From Welwitschia mirabilis (taxonomy: Eukaryota > Gnetophyta > Gnetopsida > Welwitschiales), in NCBI GenBank assembly GCA_051453625.1, contig JBOZIK010000001.1:243973077-244037076 (forward strand): DNA of 64,000 nt, written 5' to 3'. Shown here piece after piece: positions 1-12,010 of this stretch. The first letter of the stretch is position 1. Every line of letters begins with the position of its first letter. Below the pieces are notes generated by a model. That model was not told where the DNA came from and searched no databases. It worked only from the letters and a program-made list of their open reading frames with translations. A program made the position numbers and the translations under genes.

Positions 1-182
1 TTATTACTTCTCACCATTTTGATCTTATGCCTTTTTTGATTCTACAACCTGATACACAACTTAGATAAGATATTAAATACCTTATCCTTATGTGCAAGGA
101 AAGTTATTCATGTAAAGCAATAGTAATCATCAATAAGAATTAAATAATACTTTTTCTTATAAGACTTTCTATAGATGAAGGG
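1..182 (-). pseudogene. Ty1/copia integrase core fragment
   Basis: Read on the minus strand, this gives a decayed copia integrase core. A stretch of the type KKYYLILIDDY is followed by a Phe-Thr motif and HKDKVF, then by an IKMVRSNN-like end. This matches the conserved 'VDDYSRFTWV ... F..H..EVF' and 'RSDNG' blocks of copia integrases. At least two in-frame stops are present, and the Asp of RSDN reads as Asn. The fragment runs off the window's left edge. Its upstream half lies at 8,608-10,018; the two are separated by the LTR element at 183-8,602, whose TSD copy is the last five bases here. Non-functional. Confidence 0.75.
178..182. repeat. Target-site duplication AAGGG, left copy
   Basis: The 5-bp direct repeat AAGGG directly borders the element at 183-8,602. 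The matching copy is at 8,603-8,607. Coding sequence of the same copia element continues on both sides, which supports it as a genuine insertion footprint. Confidence 0.8.
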
Positions 183-1260
183 TATTGTAATGCATATTTG
201 TGAAATTTTTTATACTCAAAAAGATTCTATCATTTACAAATAAAACAAATATCTTGCATAATACATCATACTAATATAATTAGGAGTAGACTCAAATGTT
301 GTATATCATTGAATAATTATAAGTGGAGAATAAGAATTGCTTTTAACAAAGATTATGTAATCAAACTTAAAGAATAATGTAGAAAATAAAGATACAATGC
401 AAATGAAAATGTAACTATTCTAAATGCAATACAAAACAAAACAAAACTACTTCCTTTCAGCCTTGATAAAGTCTACTCTTAAGATTTATATTATTAATGA
501 AATTGTCACCAGATCAAGGGTAACATAAACCATAAGAGACATCTGATAAACTAATATGTGTAAAATAAAAATAGAGTTTTATATTAAAAAGAAACCAAAC
601 ATCTAGGTTAGAAAATAGTCAGGCCTCATTGAAGAATGCATAGTACTCTATCAAGGAAATGTCTTTCTATAACTCTTGAGATGAATCTTCCATCCTTTGA
701 TCTCCTGTCATAAGAATTTTCAGTGCACCAAAGATAGAAAGGAGAGTTAAAGAGGGTCTTATTTATACGGTTATATAGTAAAAAATGAAAAAAAAAAGAT
801 GCTCCAAAATGTGCTTCATTACAAAACAGAAACAAACAAAATGGTTAAGGTTAGCTATCAGAGTCAATTATAGTGGTTGTCCTGATAATTGTCTGAATGA
901 CATAGGGCATGATATCTCATTACAAAATATGAATCATCAGATGACTTAGTAGTGTGTCAATAGTCGATGTTAGTATTAAAATATGTTGTTGTCCTATTTG
1001 TCATGGGTATGACAGAGGGGATGATGGTCTTCTTTATTTATTTTAGTGAGGAGAAACTAGATTTTTTATCAGTAATCTTCCTTCATAGTTCTATACATCA
1101 GAATATACCTTAAATGCCTCAAATTATGTTAATAATCATACATTTTTGAGATCTTTCATTAACTCTTTAAAATCCTTAGAATCATATCTAAATCTCTACA
1201 AATGTCCTATAAAATATCTCATAAAACCCCATTAAACAACCAAAAATTGGTAGTACAACA
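183..1260 (-). repeat. 3' LTR of Athila-like copy 1
   Basis: Long direct repeat of 6,911-8,602, alignable from 'TATTGTAATGCATATTT' through to '...AGTACAACA'. On the + strand it begins TA (decayed TG) and ends CA. A minus-strand TATA box (TATAAATAA) lies near 748-757 and is conserved in the other LTR (near 7,485). The region around 880-1,030 contains two copies of the GTCAT-N4-ATGAC inverted repeat. About 1,078 bp. Confidence 0.85.
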
Positions 1261-1261
1261 T

Positions 1262-1278
1262 AGCTCTCCACTTAGCCT
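1262..1278 (-). other. Polypurine tract of Athila-like copy 1
   Basis: On the minus strand a TAAGTGGAGAGCTA-type purine-rich stretch abuts the 3' LTR start (TGTTGTA...). It closely matches the PPT of the second copy (TTAGTGGGGGCCTA before TGTTGTA at 41,438), which supports common ancestry and the exact LTR edge. Confidence 0.65.
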
Positions 1279-3330
1279 TTAGCAGCTCCTAATAAAAACT
1301 AGGTAAAAAACCACAATTGTAAGCCAATTTGTCTTACAAAAAATCAATTTGGAAATTATAAACTAGGCTCATAAACTCATCACATAGCAAAATAACATGT
1401 AATGTATATGGAGTAATATTTTTTTTGTTTTAAATTATATCTTATTGAAGCTCTAAAATAACTTAAAAATTTGTAAAAATGAGCCATGAAAATAGGGTTT
1501 TTCCTTGTTCCCCCTTGAGAAAAATAATACATCTTATATTAGATAATAAATCAAAGAAAGCATATGGAAGTCAAAATAAAGATGATGAATAATTTTTAAA
1601 TGTAGACAACTTTTAAAAGTAAGTGAAAATATAAGTAAAGAAATGTCAAATTTGAAAAACATAGATGTATAAAATATTCTAACAAGAAAAGAAAATGTTC
1701 CATCAAAGAATGATTATTAGCAGTGTTAAGAACTCCAAGATACTAAAAATAAATGCCATGAATTTATTTAACCAAGCAAGAAATCAACATTTTCTTAAAA
1801 ACTAAGCAAGAAAAGCATTAAATGATAAGAAAATATGGAAATAACTTTGAAATAACTAATTGAACCACAAATAAAAATAAAAAGAATGGACATACGGAAA
1901 TATAAAGAAGATAGTCTATCTATCTAAAATTTTAACCTAGCAGACTTCCATGAAAGAAATCGTAACATTACATAATTTGAAAATGCATGACTTAATGTAT
2001 AAAAAATCCCATTTAATGAGGAAGTAATTATAATAATGCTAAACATGAAATGCTCTAAACAATGAATGATCAAACTAAAGAATTGCTCAAAAATGAACTC
2101 ACCTACCAATCATCTTGAAACAAATACTTAAATATCAAGAATTGAAATGATCATTTGGAAAGACTACGAGTTTAAAAAATAAGCAATGCCTTTAATAATA
2201 TCAAGAACACCACTAATCCCATATTCTTTAAGTTTTTATTATTTTATTATCCATGATGAAGGGAGTGCAACCACAGTCAGAGAAGTAAAAACCCATAAAA
2301 CATGGCCAATTGATCCCCCAATGAAGTTTCTATAGCTATTGTATTACACTGCCAAAGGCTTCTCTTAGAAAAATTTACCCTAATATACTTATGATAGGAC
2401 ATCATGGTAATCAATTTTTTAAGCTATCTCAAATATAAAACATCATTATCTTATTTCACATACTCTCTCTTCTTTTTTTCTATGAGAACATTCCACCTGA
2501 TCAAACACTCCAAAAGATACAAAAGAACACCCTTAAAAAATCTTAGATATTTTCACCATTGAGAAAAAAATTAAAAATAAAGCTCCTTCCTTGAAACTAA
2601 AATTCATAGATGTGGGAGTATTTTCCCAATCTTACCACTTTAAAATTCCTAAGTCAAAAGACTAATCTTATAAATATATACATAAATCATGTTTGAAAGA
2701 TAATCAAGTAATATCATAATGACCTCCAAAATAAAAAGCAAAGAGAAAATTTAAATAGTTACTTAAATAATTCCAACCTGTGCCCATTAACTTTTTAAAA
2801 TTCTTAAGTGGTTAAGTTAGAAATCTCAACAAATCCATCATAATGTATTTTCTTAAAATAGTAGAAAACCGAAATTGAAAGGAACTAACAGTCACTTACT
2901 CATTGTCTAGATGACAAAGAGGATGATAGAGATAGAAAATAAAAATGCAAAGTAAAAGTATAGCAAAAAACTAAAGGCATAAAATTAAAACAAAGATTAT
3001 CATCCTGATTGTCATGGGAATAATAGAAGGAATGAGACATACAAAAAGGTAAAATAGAAAGCTAAAATCAAAAGCAAAGTTAAAATCATAAGAAGCAAAA
3101 AGAAAACACCAAAGCCAGTAAATTTTATTTAAATCCTAAAATCTATTCAATGATTTTATTGAAAAGAAAGAAAATGACCTATTTTTATGGTGTAAAAATA
3201 TTGCATTCTTTCATAGAAATAAGACCCAAACCAAATGTTTACTAATTGATCAAACATAAAAGGAATATAGTTATTTTTAAATAAAATAAATTGAAGAAAG
3301 AGAGGGATAGTAGATAATTTATTTAAACCA
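1279..3330. other. Non-coding 3' region of Athila-like copy 1
   Basis: About 2 kb between the post-protease coding remnant and the PPT. I see no RT, RNase H or integrase blocks on either strand, only short AT-rich frames. Copies of the GTCAT/ATGAC inverted-repeat motif occur near 2,901-2,930 and 3,001-3,037. In an autonomous Athila element the RT-RNaseH-integrase region would lie here. Confidence 0.55.
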
Positions 3331-4300
3331 CATGAAAGCATGAATTTTGGAAGTTAAAGGGGAGATTAATGTTAACTTAGGTAAAAGATTTGTATTGATT
3401 ATAAGAGTTTTGTTTTGATCATTACAAAGAATAATATGTTTCAGTCCACTAGAAATATTTTTCATATTCAAATTAAAATTATGATTTTTAATTTTTGGCT
3501 TATGTAATGGACAATCTTCCTTAAGATGTGGAAATTCATTTAAGAATTAGACTTCCTTACAATCTAAGGGTTTTATTTCTTTTTCATTTTTATCTAAAAA
3601 TTCATGTTTAGAGTTGGATGTATCAAAGGCTTCTATGTTCTTAATCTCAAGTGGATCATCATAGAGTATAGGCTTACATAATGTTGGTTCTTTTTATTTT
3701 AGGGAAGGATGTTAAAGAAATAAAGTTGGTTTGATATTTCTTCTAAGTCCATTTTATCATCTAGATCTTTCACAATTGCATTAAAAACTCTAATTAAAAA
3801 TGTTTTGTTTTCTAGATGATACTTTATTATTCAAGTCCTAGTATTAATAATGTAGTAGTGGGCTATTACACAGAAGGTTCATCCTAGAAGTAATGGATAT
3901 CCTCTATTTTGTTTAACTTCTATGATAATTATATCTATTAGATAATAAGCCTCTTCAATTTGGATCACTAAATCTTTGATCATCCCTAAGGGTTTCTTAA
4001 CCAAAGTATTTGCTAACTCTAAGAGAATCTAAGTAGGCTATATTCTATCTTCTAAACTAAATCCCTTACAAATGTGTAGTGGCATGATATTAACACTTAT
4101 TCCAATGTTAATTAAAGCACTTCTAATGTAACACTCATCATTGTTGTCCTTATATCTTTAAATTTGAGTGATTTTATAATACTAGATTCATGAAGGGTTG
4201 TGCTAGAAGACCTTGCTAGGAATAACTTGTTTTCTTTTCTTCTTATCAAATCTTTCCATAGCTTTAAGTACCCTAAATTTTGTTGTAAAAGTCTTTAGGA
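3330..4300 (-). pseudogene. Aspartic protease-like domain and linker, Athila-like copy 1
   Basis: The minus-strand frame contains a retropepsin-like core of the type ALINIG...VNIMPL, matching the Athila-lineage 'ALIDLGASINLMPLSV'. A later 'YPLLLG' block corresponds to the ILGRPF flap/end motif (about 3,840-3,880). The catalytic Asp codon position (4,107-4,109 on +) reads AAC (Asn) on the coding strand. Downstream, to about 3,330, is a remnant of the acidic linker that normally precedes RT (it ends with an 'HAFMWF' match to the 'KAIGWT' block). Several stops and frameshifts are present. Non-functional as read. Confidence 0.7.
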
Positions 4301-4500
4301 GGATAATTTTATGATCACATTTTTCATCAAGGCTTTGATATGTTCATTAAAAGTTGAATTGTTGTTAATCCTATTAAGCCAAGGGGTAGCTGGTTACGTT
4401 TATGAAGAATTGTTCTTTTTGTTTTTAGAAAAGAAGGGAAGTTGTAATCTTCTAATATTTTGATGTCTTCCTATTTTTCTTCATCATTTTTAATTTTATT

Positions 4501-6300
4501 TTACGAGGTTGATGCTTCACATAGAGGAGGGTTTGTTTCTTGTCCACTTCTTATCACAACCTTACAGTCATTTCTTATGTCATTTGGGTTTGGTAAAGGT
4601 TGTATTGTTAATAAGACTTGTGATTTTTGGTTTGTTAACATTATTTGTTGAAGGACATCTACTAAGTTATCAAGTTTATAATTTGTTGTTTCTTGTAGTT
4701 TCTTGAATTCATCCAAAATTTTGTGATGGATCATTGGAATGTTGAAAGTTTGATGAACTTGCTTGAAAATTTTAATTTTGGAATTGATTTTTATAAGGTT
4801 GAAAATTATTTTAAAAATGTGTATTTAATCTAGGTTGTGAATGCTTTTTGTTTTTTTAAGTTTGGAAATGTTTGATTGAAAGCACAAACTTCTTCATGTA
4901 TTCTATTTTCGTATATTAGTAAAAGTGGACAATCCTTAGTAATGTGATAATTATCCTCACATAAGTTACAAGATGGCATAATATCTCTTTTAATAGCTAA
5001 TTTGACATCTAAAATCATTCTTGTATATTTCTCCAATGTTGTTGTAAAGTCTCTCATTATATTTTTAGGATTGTAGGTTACCTCCTTTTCTTGTTTAATC
5101 TCTTTTAAACATTTGATGAGTTGGCCTACAGTACAGTTTTCTTTAGATGTTGGCCAAGTTTAACTAACCTTTACAAATTCTTTTAATATTACCCAAGAAT
5201 TTTCTAATGTGAGATTCATAAGGTTTCCATCATGATATGAGTATACAAGTTATTTTATATGAATATCTAGTNNNNNNNNNNNNNNNNNNNNNNNNNNNNN
5301 NNNNNNNNNNNNNNNNNNNNNNNNNNNNNNNNNNNNNNNNNNNNNNNNNNNNNNNNNNNNNNNNNNNNNNNNNNNNNNNNNNNNNNNNNNNNNNNNNNNN
5401 NNNNNNNNNNNNNNNNNNNNNNNNNNNNNNNNNNNNNNNNNNNNNNNNNNNNNNNNNNNNNNNNNNNNNNNNNNNNNNNNNNNNNNNNNNNNNNNNNNNN
5501 NNNNNNNNNNNNNNNNNNNNNNNNNNNNNNNNNNNNNNNNNNNNNNNNNNNNNNNNNNNNNNNNNNNNNNNNNNNNNNNNNNNNNNNNNNNNNNNNNNNN
5601 NNNNNNNNNNNNNNNNNNNNNNNNNNNNNNNNNNNNNNNNNNNNNNNNNNNNNNNNNNNNNNNNNNNNNNNNNNNNNNNNNNNNNNNNNNNNNNNNNNNN
5701 NNNNNNNNNNNNNNNNNNNNNNNNNNNNNNNNNNNNNNNNNNNNNNNNNNNNNNNNNNNTGTTTATATGTGGAAGCATAATCCTCATTTGATTTTTATTG
5801 AAAGTTTGTTATTTCCTTTTTTCTTTTTCTAACAATGTTTTCACTCATGAATATTTCAATGAAAGTCTCTTGATCTTGATCCCAAAATTTTAGACTTTGT
5901 GGGGTATGGTTTTTAGCCAATTTTTAGATCTACCTTTTAATGTCATGAGAAAGATTACCATTTATGTTCTATCACTAATTTTTTTCTTTCTGTTCCTTAA
6001 GGTGAAAAGTAATTGTTATATATCTACAATATGTTGAAGGGAATCCTCATCATCTTCTCCACTAAAGGTTGGGTAGGCATTTAGTTTCTTTAGTTCAATA
6101 TTATCTCCTAGGGATAAATCAAAAGTGGTTTGAATTTCTTATTTCTTATTAGCTAATAATCCCCTTAGGGTAAGGTTTGCATTAGGATTAGGAGTTGAAA
6201 ACACTAGAACTTGTTTTTGTTTTTAGGTGAAACTTGAGATTGTACGCTAATTTTATCCTTCTACAAGATTTTCCTTAATAGAATTTTATTTACAAAAAAT
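4501..6300 (-). pseudogene. Gag polyprotein remnant, Athila-like copy 1
   Basis: Minus-strand gag remnant interrupted by a 488-base gap (5,272-5,759). Recognisable parts, N to C: 'LNAYPTFSGE' near 6,061-6,090; 'LKGRSKNWLKTIP' near 5,905-5,945, matching the capsid 'L...A..WL..LP' block; an intact CX2CX4HX4C zinc knuckle (CNLCEDNYHITKDC) at about 4,929-4,970, within an open stretch 5,057-4,830; a coiled-coil-like Leu/Gln stretch; and 'CKVVIRSGQE' near 4,520-4,570, the Athila gag signature. The two open stretches of 75 and 77 codons are fragments of this single gag. Stops and frameshifts make it non-functional. Confidence 0.78.
5272..5759. other. Assembly gap (488 N)
   Basis: Run of N inside gag of Athila-like copy 1. 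Apparent ORFs crossing it are artefacts. Confidence 0.99.
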
Positions 6301-6890
6301 AAATTCAAAAGGAGGATTGTATGCACCTAAATTTTTCTTTTTCAATTGGATTTCTAAATTCACCAGTTCTTCTTTAATGTTCTTTATTTTCAATAGTCTC
6401 TATCTCTGATATCTCTTTTTTAGATTGACCATATCACATCATCCTACAAATAAAAAAATAATAGAAAATAAGATTAAAAAAAAATAGACTATGTCCTAAA
6501 TGTCATGGAAACAACAGAAGGGACAACAAACACAAAGAGCAGAAAATAGAAACTTAATAGAGTAGAAAGCCAAAAACTAGAAAAATACATAGGCTATCAT
6601 TCTCTTGGTCATCCAAATGATAAAGGAGATGATAGAGACTAATTTTATTATAGAAAATTAAAATCTAAAAAAAAAAAACTGAAAAACTAAAATTTTAGAC
6701 TATCATCCTATCAATCATGGAGATGATAAAGGAGACCGATTATTTTACTACTAAAAATGAAACTAAAACACTATAAATAAAAAACCTACATTTTCTATTA
6801 AAAATATAACATCCTTATCAATAAATAACTAAATAAAAATCCAATGTACTCATCTGAATGATGACAATTATTGTACTTCTTAGTAACCTT
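6301..6890 (-). other. 5' leader of Athila-like copy 1
   Basis: Between PBS and gag. Non-coding and AT-rich, with three GTCAT/ATGAC inverted-repeat motifs (near 6,492-6,527, 6,595-6,636 and 6,700-6,738), each followed by a purine-rich GGAGATGATA-like flank. No ORF is supported. Confidence 0.5.
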
Positions 6891-6907
6891 CCCTGGCAAT
6901 GATGTCA
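6891..6907 (-). other. Primer-binding site, tRNA-Asp type (decayed)
   Basis: The minus strand reads TGACATCATTGCCAGGG. The tRNA-Asp-complementary PBS known from Athila elements is TGGCGCCGTTGCCGGGG. The 17 bp differ at five sites, all transitions. It sits 3 nt inside the 5' LTR boundary (6,911), the same spacing as in the copy at 48,119-48,135. Confidence 0.75.
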
Positions 6908-6910
6908 ATT

Positions 6911-8602
6911 TATTGTGATGCATATTTATGCAAATGTTGAAACTCAAAAAGATCTTATCATTTACAAATAAAATGGATAATTTGCATAATACATCATAGT
7001 AATATAGTTGGAAGTAAATCCGAATGTTATATGTCATTAAAGACTTAGGATAGAAGAATAAGGATTGATTTTCACTAAGATTATGTAACCAAACCTAAAG
7101 AACAATATAGAAAATAAAAATACAGTGCAAATGCAAATGCAACTATTCTAAGTGCAATACAAAATGAAACTAAACTACTTCCTTTTATCCTTGATAAAGG
7201 TTATCCTTAAGATCTATATCACTAATGAAATTGTCATCAGATCAAGGCAACATAAACTGTAAGAAACATCTAACAAACTAACATTCATATAAAAAGACAG
7301 AGTTTTATATTAAAAAGAAATCAAACATCTAGATTATAAAACAACCAAGCCTTAATGGAGGATGCATAGCCCTCCATCAAGGGAGCATATTTCTGTAACT
7401 CTTGAGATGGATCTTCCATCATTCGATATCCTATCACGAGAAGTTTTGGTGCATTGAAAATAGAGAGGAGAGTCAAAGCAGGTCTTATTTATAGGGTTAC
7501 ATAGTAAAAAATGATAACAAAAGGCACTCCAAAATGCACTTCATTATAGAATAGAAATATATGAAATGATTAAGATCGGCTGTCAGATTTATTCATAGGA
7601 TGACATAGGGTATGATAGTTCATTATAAAAGATGACTCATCAAATGACTCAGCTGTGTATCATCAGTTCATATCAGTATTAAAATGTATCATTTTCTTAC
7701 TTGTCATAGGGATGACAACAAAGAAAATGATCTTATTTATTTATTTTAGTGAGGATAAAATAGCCTTTTTGTTAGTAATCTTTCTCAATAGCTCTGTACA
7801 TCAAAATATGACTTAAATACCTCAAGTTATATCAATAATCATACATTTCTAATATCTTCCATTGATTCTCCAACATCCTTAGAATTGCATCTGAGCCTAC
7901 GTAAATGTCCTATAAAATAGCTCATAAANNNNNNNNNNNNNNNNNNNNNNNNNNNNNNNNNNNNNNNNNNNNNNNNNNNNNNNNNNNNNNNNNNNNNNNN
8001 NNNNNNNNNNNNNNNNNNNNNNNNNNNNNNNNNNNNNNNNNNNNNNNNNNNNNNNNNNNNNNNNNNNNNNNNNNNNNNNNNNNNNNNNNNNNNNNNNNNN
8101 NNNNNNNNNNNNNNNNNNNNNNNNNNNNNNNNNNNNNNNNNNNNNNNNNNNNNNNNNNNNNNNNNNNNNNNNNNNNNNNNNNNNNNNNNNNNNNNNNNNN
8201 NNNNNNNNNNNNNNNNNNNNNNNNNNNNNNNNNNNNNNNNNNNNNNNNNNNNNNNNNNNNNNNNNNNNNNNNNNNNNNNNNNNNNNNNNNNNNNNNNNNN
8301 NNNNNNNNNNNNNNNNNNNNNNNNNNNNNNNNNNNNNNNNNNNNNNNNNNNNNNNNNNNNNNNNNNNNNNNNNNNNNNNNNNNNNNNNNNNNNNNNNNNN
8401 NNNNNNNNNNNNNNNNNNNNNNNNNNNNNNNNNNNNNNNNNNNNNNNNNNNNNNNNNNNNNNNNNNNNNNNNNNNNNNNNNNNNNNNNNNNNNNNNNNNN
8501 NNNNNNNNNNNNNNNNNNNNNNNNNNNNNNNNNNNNNNNNNNNNNNNNNNNNNNNNNNNNNNNNNNNNNNNNNNNAAACAACCATAAATTAGTAGTGCAA
8601 CA
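6911..8602 (-). repeat. 5' LTR of Athila-like copy 1 (with gap)
   Basis: Direct repeat of 183-1,260, including the TATA region near 7,485, the motif blocks near 7,590 and 7,700, and the terminal '...GTGCAACA'. It contains a 647-base N run, so its true length is unknown; the partner LTR suggests about 1.1 kb. Ends exactly at the AAGGG TSD. Confidence 0.85.
7929..8575. other. Assembly gap (647 N)
   Basis: Run of N within the 5' LTR of Athila-like copy 1. The partner LTR predicts only about 40 bp of real LTR here, so the gap is probably over-sized or hides an insertion. Confidence 0.99.
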
Positions 8603-8607
8603 AAGGG
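8603..8607. repeat. Target-site duplication AAGGG, right copy
   Basis: Matches 178-182 exactly and directly follows the 5' LTR terminal CA of the element at 183-8,602. Confidence 0.8.
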
Positions 8608-10018
8608 TCAAGAATGTCAAGATGTAAAATATGTAAAGGATGTTAAGTGATAATAGTATTTTTCTTATTGGTTCTTACCTTTGTTTGCTTCCCTTTCTAG
8701 CATGCTTCACAAAATTTATTATTAATTCTTTTTAACTTAGAAAGTCCTCTTATCATTTCTTTTATAGATAATATTTGGAGCAAGTCCTTATTTACATGTC
8801 TAATCTTTCTATATCATAGCTCTGTTTTACCTATTATGCTTGACAAACAATTAGTTTTCTTGTTAGAAATATCTTATAAAGAAGTAATATAGACATTTTA
8901 TTTTCTAATACTGACAAATAAAACGTTTATTAAATTTTATTCTCTAATGTTATAATCATCTTTTGTAAATGTAACAAAAAAATTTACATTACATAATTTA
9001 CTCACACTTAAATGATTTTATTACAAACCTTCCACAAAGAACACATCTTTTACCTTAGTAGATTACCTCCTCTAATAGTTCCAATACCATTGATAGATGG
9101 TTCTATGTTATCTCTAAAAGTTAACATTTCTTTTTCTTATTCCACCAAAATAGTAAAACTAGATTTGTCTTTAGTCATATGTGTTGATCATCTACTTTCA
9201 ATACACCAAGCATATTTCTTTACTACTCCTAGTGAAATCTATGTTAAAAGTATTGATTTTGATTTTAGAACCCATACTTTCCTTGGTTTACCATGTACAA
9301 AACATTGTATATGCTTTTTGTTCTTTTAATATTATTAGTGTAATATCTATTTCTGAATTTCATTAAACAATTATATTCATAATGATCATGTGTATAGTAG
9401 TAATAATAAGTAACATTTCTTGTATATACCAAATACTCATAACTTGATTTGTAATTCCATTTATCAAATAAATATGCTGAAGTGCTAGTGAAGGCTTCAT
9501 TATATTTCAAACTAGTTTTATCATTTGAGCTTCTGCATTACTCATGCATGATATTTAAACTCTCCTTTACTTGAGTAAATTTCTTCTTGATTTTCTTTGA
9601 GTCTAAGAGATCTTGTCTTATATTCTTTAAATTACATGTTAATATACTAATCTTCGATTTAAGAGTTAAGTTTTTAAAAGATAATTTATTACAAGAATTC
9701 TTTTCATATTCATAAGGTAATTCATGGGAATGAAGTAACTGTTTTCATTTTTGTACATACCTTTTACAATTTAATAAATTATTTAGAAATTAAATCATAC
9801 ATTTCTTAAAGATCCATATCTATTTAATTTTTACTTTCTAATTTATACTCCTTTTTTTCTCTCATAATTTTCCTCTTAGATATGCATAATGGTCATGTAG
9901 AAAGTATGAGCATTTTCATATTTAGATTTTTTTTACCTCAATTGCATCTTCATCATCATTAAATCCTATGAAGAAAGATCTTCTTTTCTTTGATTCTTTC
10001 TTTATTCCTTTTTCTACA
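8608..10018 (-). pseudogene. Ty1/copia gag C-terminus, protease and pre-integrase fragment
   Basis: Minus-strand continuation of the copia element. In coding order from 10,018: a Lys-rich gag C-terminal segment with long Asn/Lys/Leu coiled-coil-like sequence; a protease remnant near 9,176-9,208 where the usual DSGCSRHMT reads as ESR-stop-STHMTKD; then the GAG-pre-integrase domain near 8,830-8,640, ending in a CEAC(stop)KGKQ block that matches the 'C.AC..GKQ' zinc region. The last part, LDILDP-like, leads into the integrase core that resumes at 182. Coiled-coil gag plus this protease type suggests a Sire/Tork-like lineage, but I cannot settle that. Many stops. Confidence 0.75.
10014..10018. 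repeat. Target-site duplication CTACA, left copy
   Basis: Matches 23,679-23,683. Removing the element between them joins the copia gag frame directly from the zinc-knuckle side to the Lys-rich side, which independently supports these five bases as the TSD. Confidence 0.7.
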
Positions 10019-12009
10019 TGTGATAGAACCCATCAAATACCAAATTTTCTTGAGCAAGAATTCCCTAAATTACAAATAAATTTTAGATTACAAAATAAAT
10101 AGAGTCTACAAAATTCTATTGACAAAAGTCTATTTTTAATACTCTATCTTCAATATCTATCTAGAAAAGTCTATTTTCAATATGATATCTGTAAAAGTCT
10201 ATTTTCTGTCTATCTTTAGTCCTATGTTTGCAAAATTTGTTCTAAGTCTCTTTCTAGAACTCCATCTGCAAGAGTCTATTTTAAAAGATTTATCTATTAA
10301 AGTATATCTTCAAAATTCTATTTGCAAAAGTCTGCCTATTTTTAATACTCTAGATGTAGAAATTAATTTTTAGTTTGTCTTCAATGTCTTGCATAAAAAA
10401 CTTTTTTCTATTTATAAAGGTTATGTTCCAATCTATCTTTAGCATTTTATCTATAAAACATCAACTTTGGCATTCCATCTATGAAACATCATCACTAGTA
10501 CTCCATTTGCAAAACGTTGTCTACAGCACTTTGTCTACAGAACTTTATCTCTAGAACTCCATTTGCAAAACTTCATCTCCAATACTTTGTTTATAAAACT
10601 CCATCTCCAATACTTTACCTACAAAACTTTATCTTTAGCACTTCATCTACAAAAGCCTTTTTCTATCTATAAAATGTTATTTTTAGAATTCTATTTGTAA
10701 AAATCTACAAATAAAATTTAATCTATTAAACATTGTCTTCAAAAATATGCCTCTAAAACTTCATATTTAAAACAAGTTTTATAGATAATATACAGAAATA
10801 GGCAGAAAATTTTAAGTTAACATCTTCCATGATCCTATCCTAGTCCATGTATCTGTATTTCTTTTAAGCTCTAATGTCAATAAATCTTTACATATTCCAC
10901 CCTTTTATCAATCTTTCAATCACTTCCTTCCATTATAAATTCAATCCTACTATGTAAAAAAAAGAAAAAAAAATATTAAATAAAGCATTTGAACATTAGA
11001 AGGGAGCAAGTCCATCAGTTTTTAGAAAATTTTCTTTTAGCTAAGAATCAAGTTCAACCATCACCACAACTCTATAAATCAAAGGTTTTCTTTTACATCA
11101 AGCCCAAAGCAACTTAAACATTATAAGTCCACCTCTTATAAGTCAATAAAATTATCATCTTTCTTTTTCTTAGAATATGTGATGTACTTTTAATTTTCTC
11201 TTAATAATTTTATGAATCAAATATGAAATTTAGAGCTTTAAAAACATCTCTTTAGCATCTTGAAAGTTTTGCATGTTAATATTCATTGTTCTATCTTCTA
11301 CATAGTTCTATGTGGTTTGCTAAATTTGCTTAATAAGGTCTGTTTACTTATTTAATTTACTAAAATAGTTATGTTTTACTTACTAATCAATATTTCTTCA
11401 TCCATTAAATAATATTATATTGTTCTAATCTATCTATAAAACTATTATAGTTTATCTGTAAAACTATTTCACTCTGTTTATAGAACTAATTTAGTTATTT
11501 GTTAAATAGTCTAGCTTACCTACAAAGTGATTTTCATTGTTGATTTAAGTTATTTTAGAATTATAGTTAAAATATTTTATCTACTACATCATTTTATAAT
11601 GTCTTTTAAAATTATTCTATATTTGTATTAGTATCTCCTATCTATTTTTATTTGTAAAATAGTATCACTTGTGTCTACAAAACTATGTAGTTTAATTCAT
11701 ATAGTCTTCGGTCAATTTATTTAATTAATTTTCTATTATTTTCATTATTATAATATATTAAATTCTTAACTCATCCATGAATAAAATCCTTAGTCATTCT
11801 AGCATTACCTGAGTATATTTTTTAAAACAAAGCACTCCTTTATAATTTTTACTTTCTAAAGAAAAAATAAAATTTTTTTCTTTCCTCAAAATAGCATCAA
11901 AATTTTGTTTTTGATCTGTTATTAATTTTAAAGTCTAGAAATTCACTTATTATTCTATCAAGTTGTCTAAATCAAGTCATTTGAAAAGTAATCACAAATT
12001 TATAAATAG
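10019..12009 (+). repeat. 5' LTR of Tat-like element
   Basis: Alignable with 21,521-23,678 over its length. It starts TGTGATAGAAC (the 3' copy reads TATAATAGAAC). The right end is placed near 12,009 by similarity and by the TSD on the other side; an end at 11,996 is also possible. The first 750 bp is a degenerate tandem array (separate entry); the remainder is AT-rich with a conserved 'TTTACTTTCTAAAGAAAAAATAAA' type stretch near the 3' end (11,845-11,875). Confidence 0.8.
10135..10760 (+). repeat. 28-bp (two alternating 14-mers) tandem array in LTR
   Basis: Units keep an exact 28-bp register over 10,444-10,639. Each unit is two related 14-mers, an A type like ACTTTGTCTACAGA and a B type like ACTTTATCTCTAGA. 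Outside this core the periodicity continues in degenerate form, with 28-bp and about 40-bp spacings of the GTCTATTTTCAATAC...CTGCAAAA kind. The same array occurs in the 3' LTR (about 21,610-22,450). Confidence 0.8.
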
Positions 12010-12010
12010 T

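Larger units (their letters stand above)
183..8602 (-). mobile_element. Athila-like Ty3/gypsy gag-protease element, copy 1
   Basis: Complete LTR element on the minus strand with 5-bp TSDs (AAGGG). Order in the minus direction: 5' LTR 6,911-8,602 (contains a 647-base gap), PBS 6,891-6,907, gag about 6,300-4,500, protease about 4,130-3,840, a post-protease linker to about 3,330, about 2 kb non-coding, PPT near 1,262-1,278, and 3' LTR 183-1,260. No RT, RNase H or integrase is recognisable, although an autonomous Athila-type element carries all three. The gag keeps the 'CK.V..RSG.E' signature typical of Athila-lineage gag. The copies at 33,764-42,691 and 47,079-49,444 belong to the same family. 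It is inserted in the integrase of an older copia element. Confidence 0.88.

Noticed and set aside
5230-5791. Two 184-185-codon ORFs on opposite strands
   Set aside because: They consist almost entirely of gap N. Only a few real codons flank the gap, and these belong to decayed gag.
7839-8627. Three ORFs of 232-248 codons
   Set aside because: Produced by the 647-N gap inside an LTR.
9012-9329. 105-codon + strand ORF
   Set aside because: It lies antisense to the copia protease region, whose homology is on the minus strand. It is a shadow frame.
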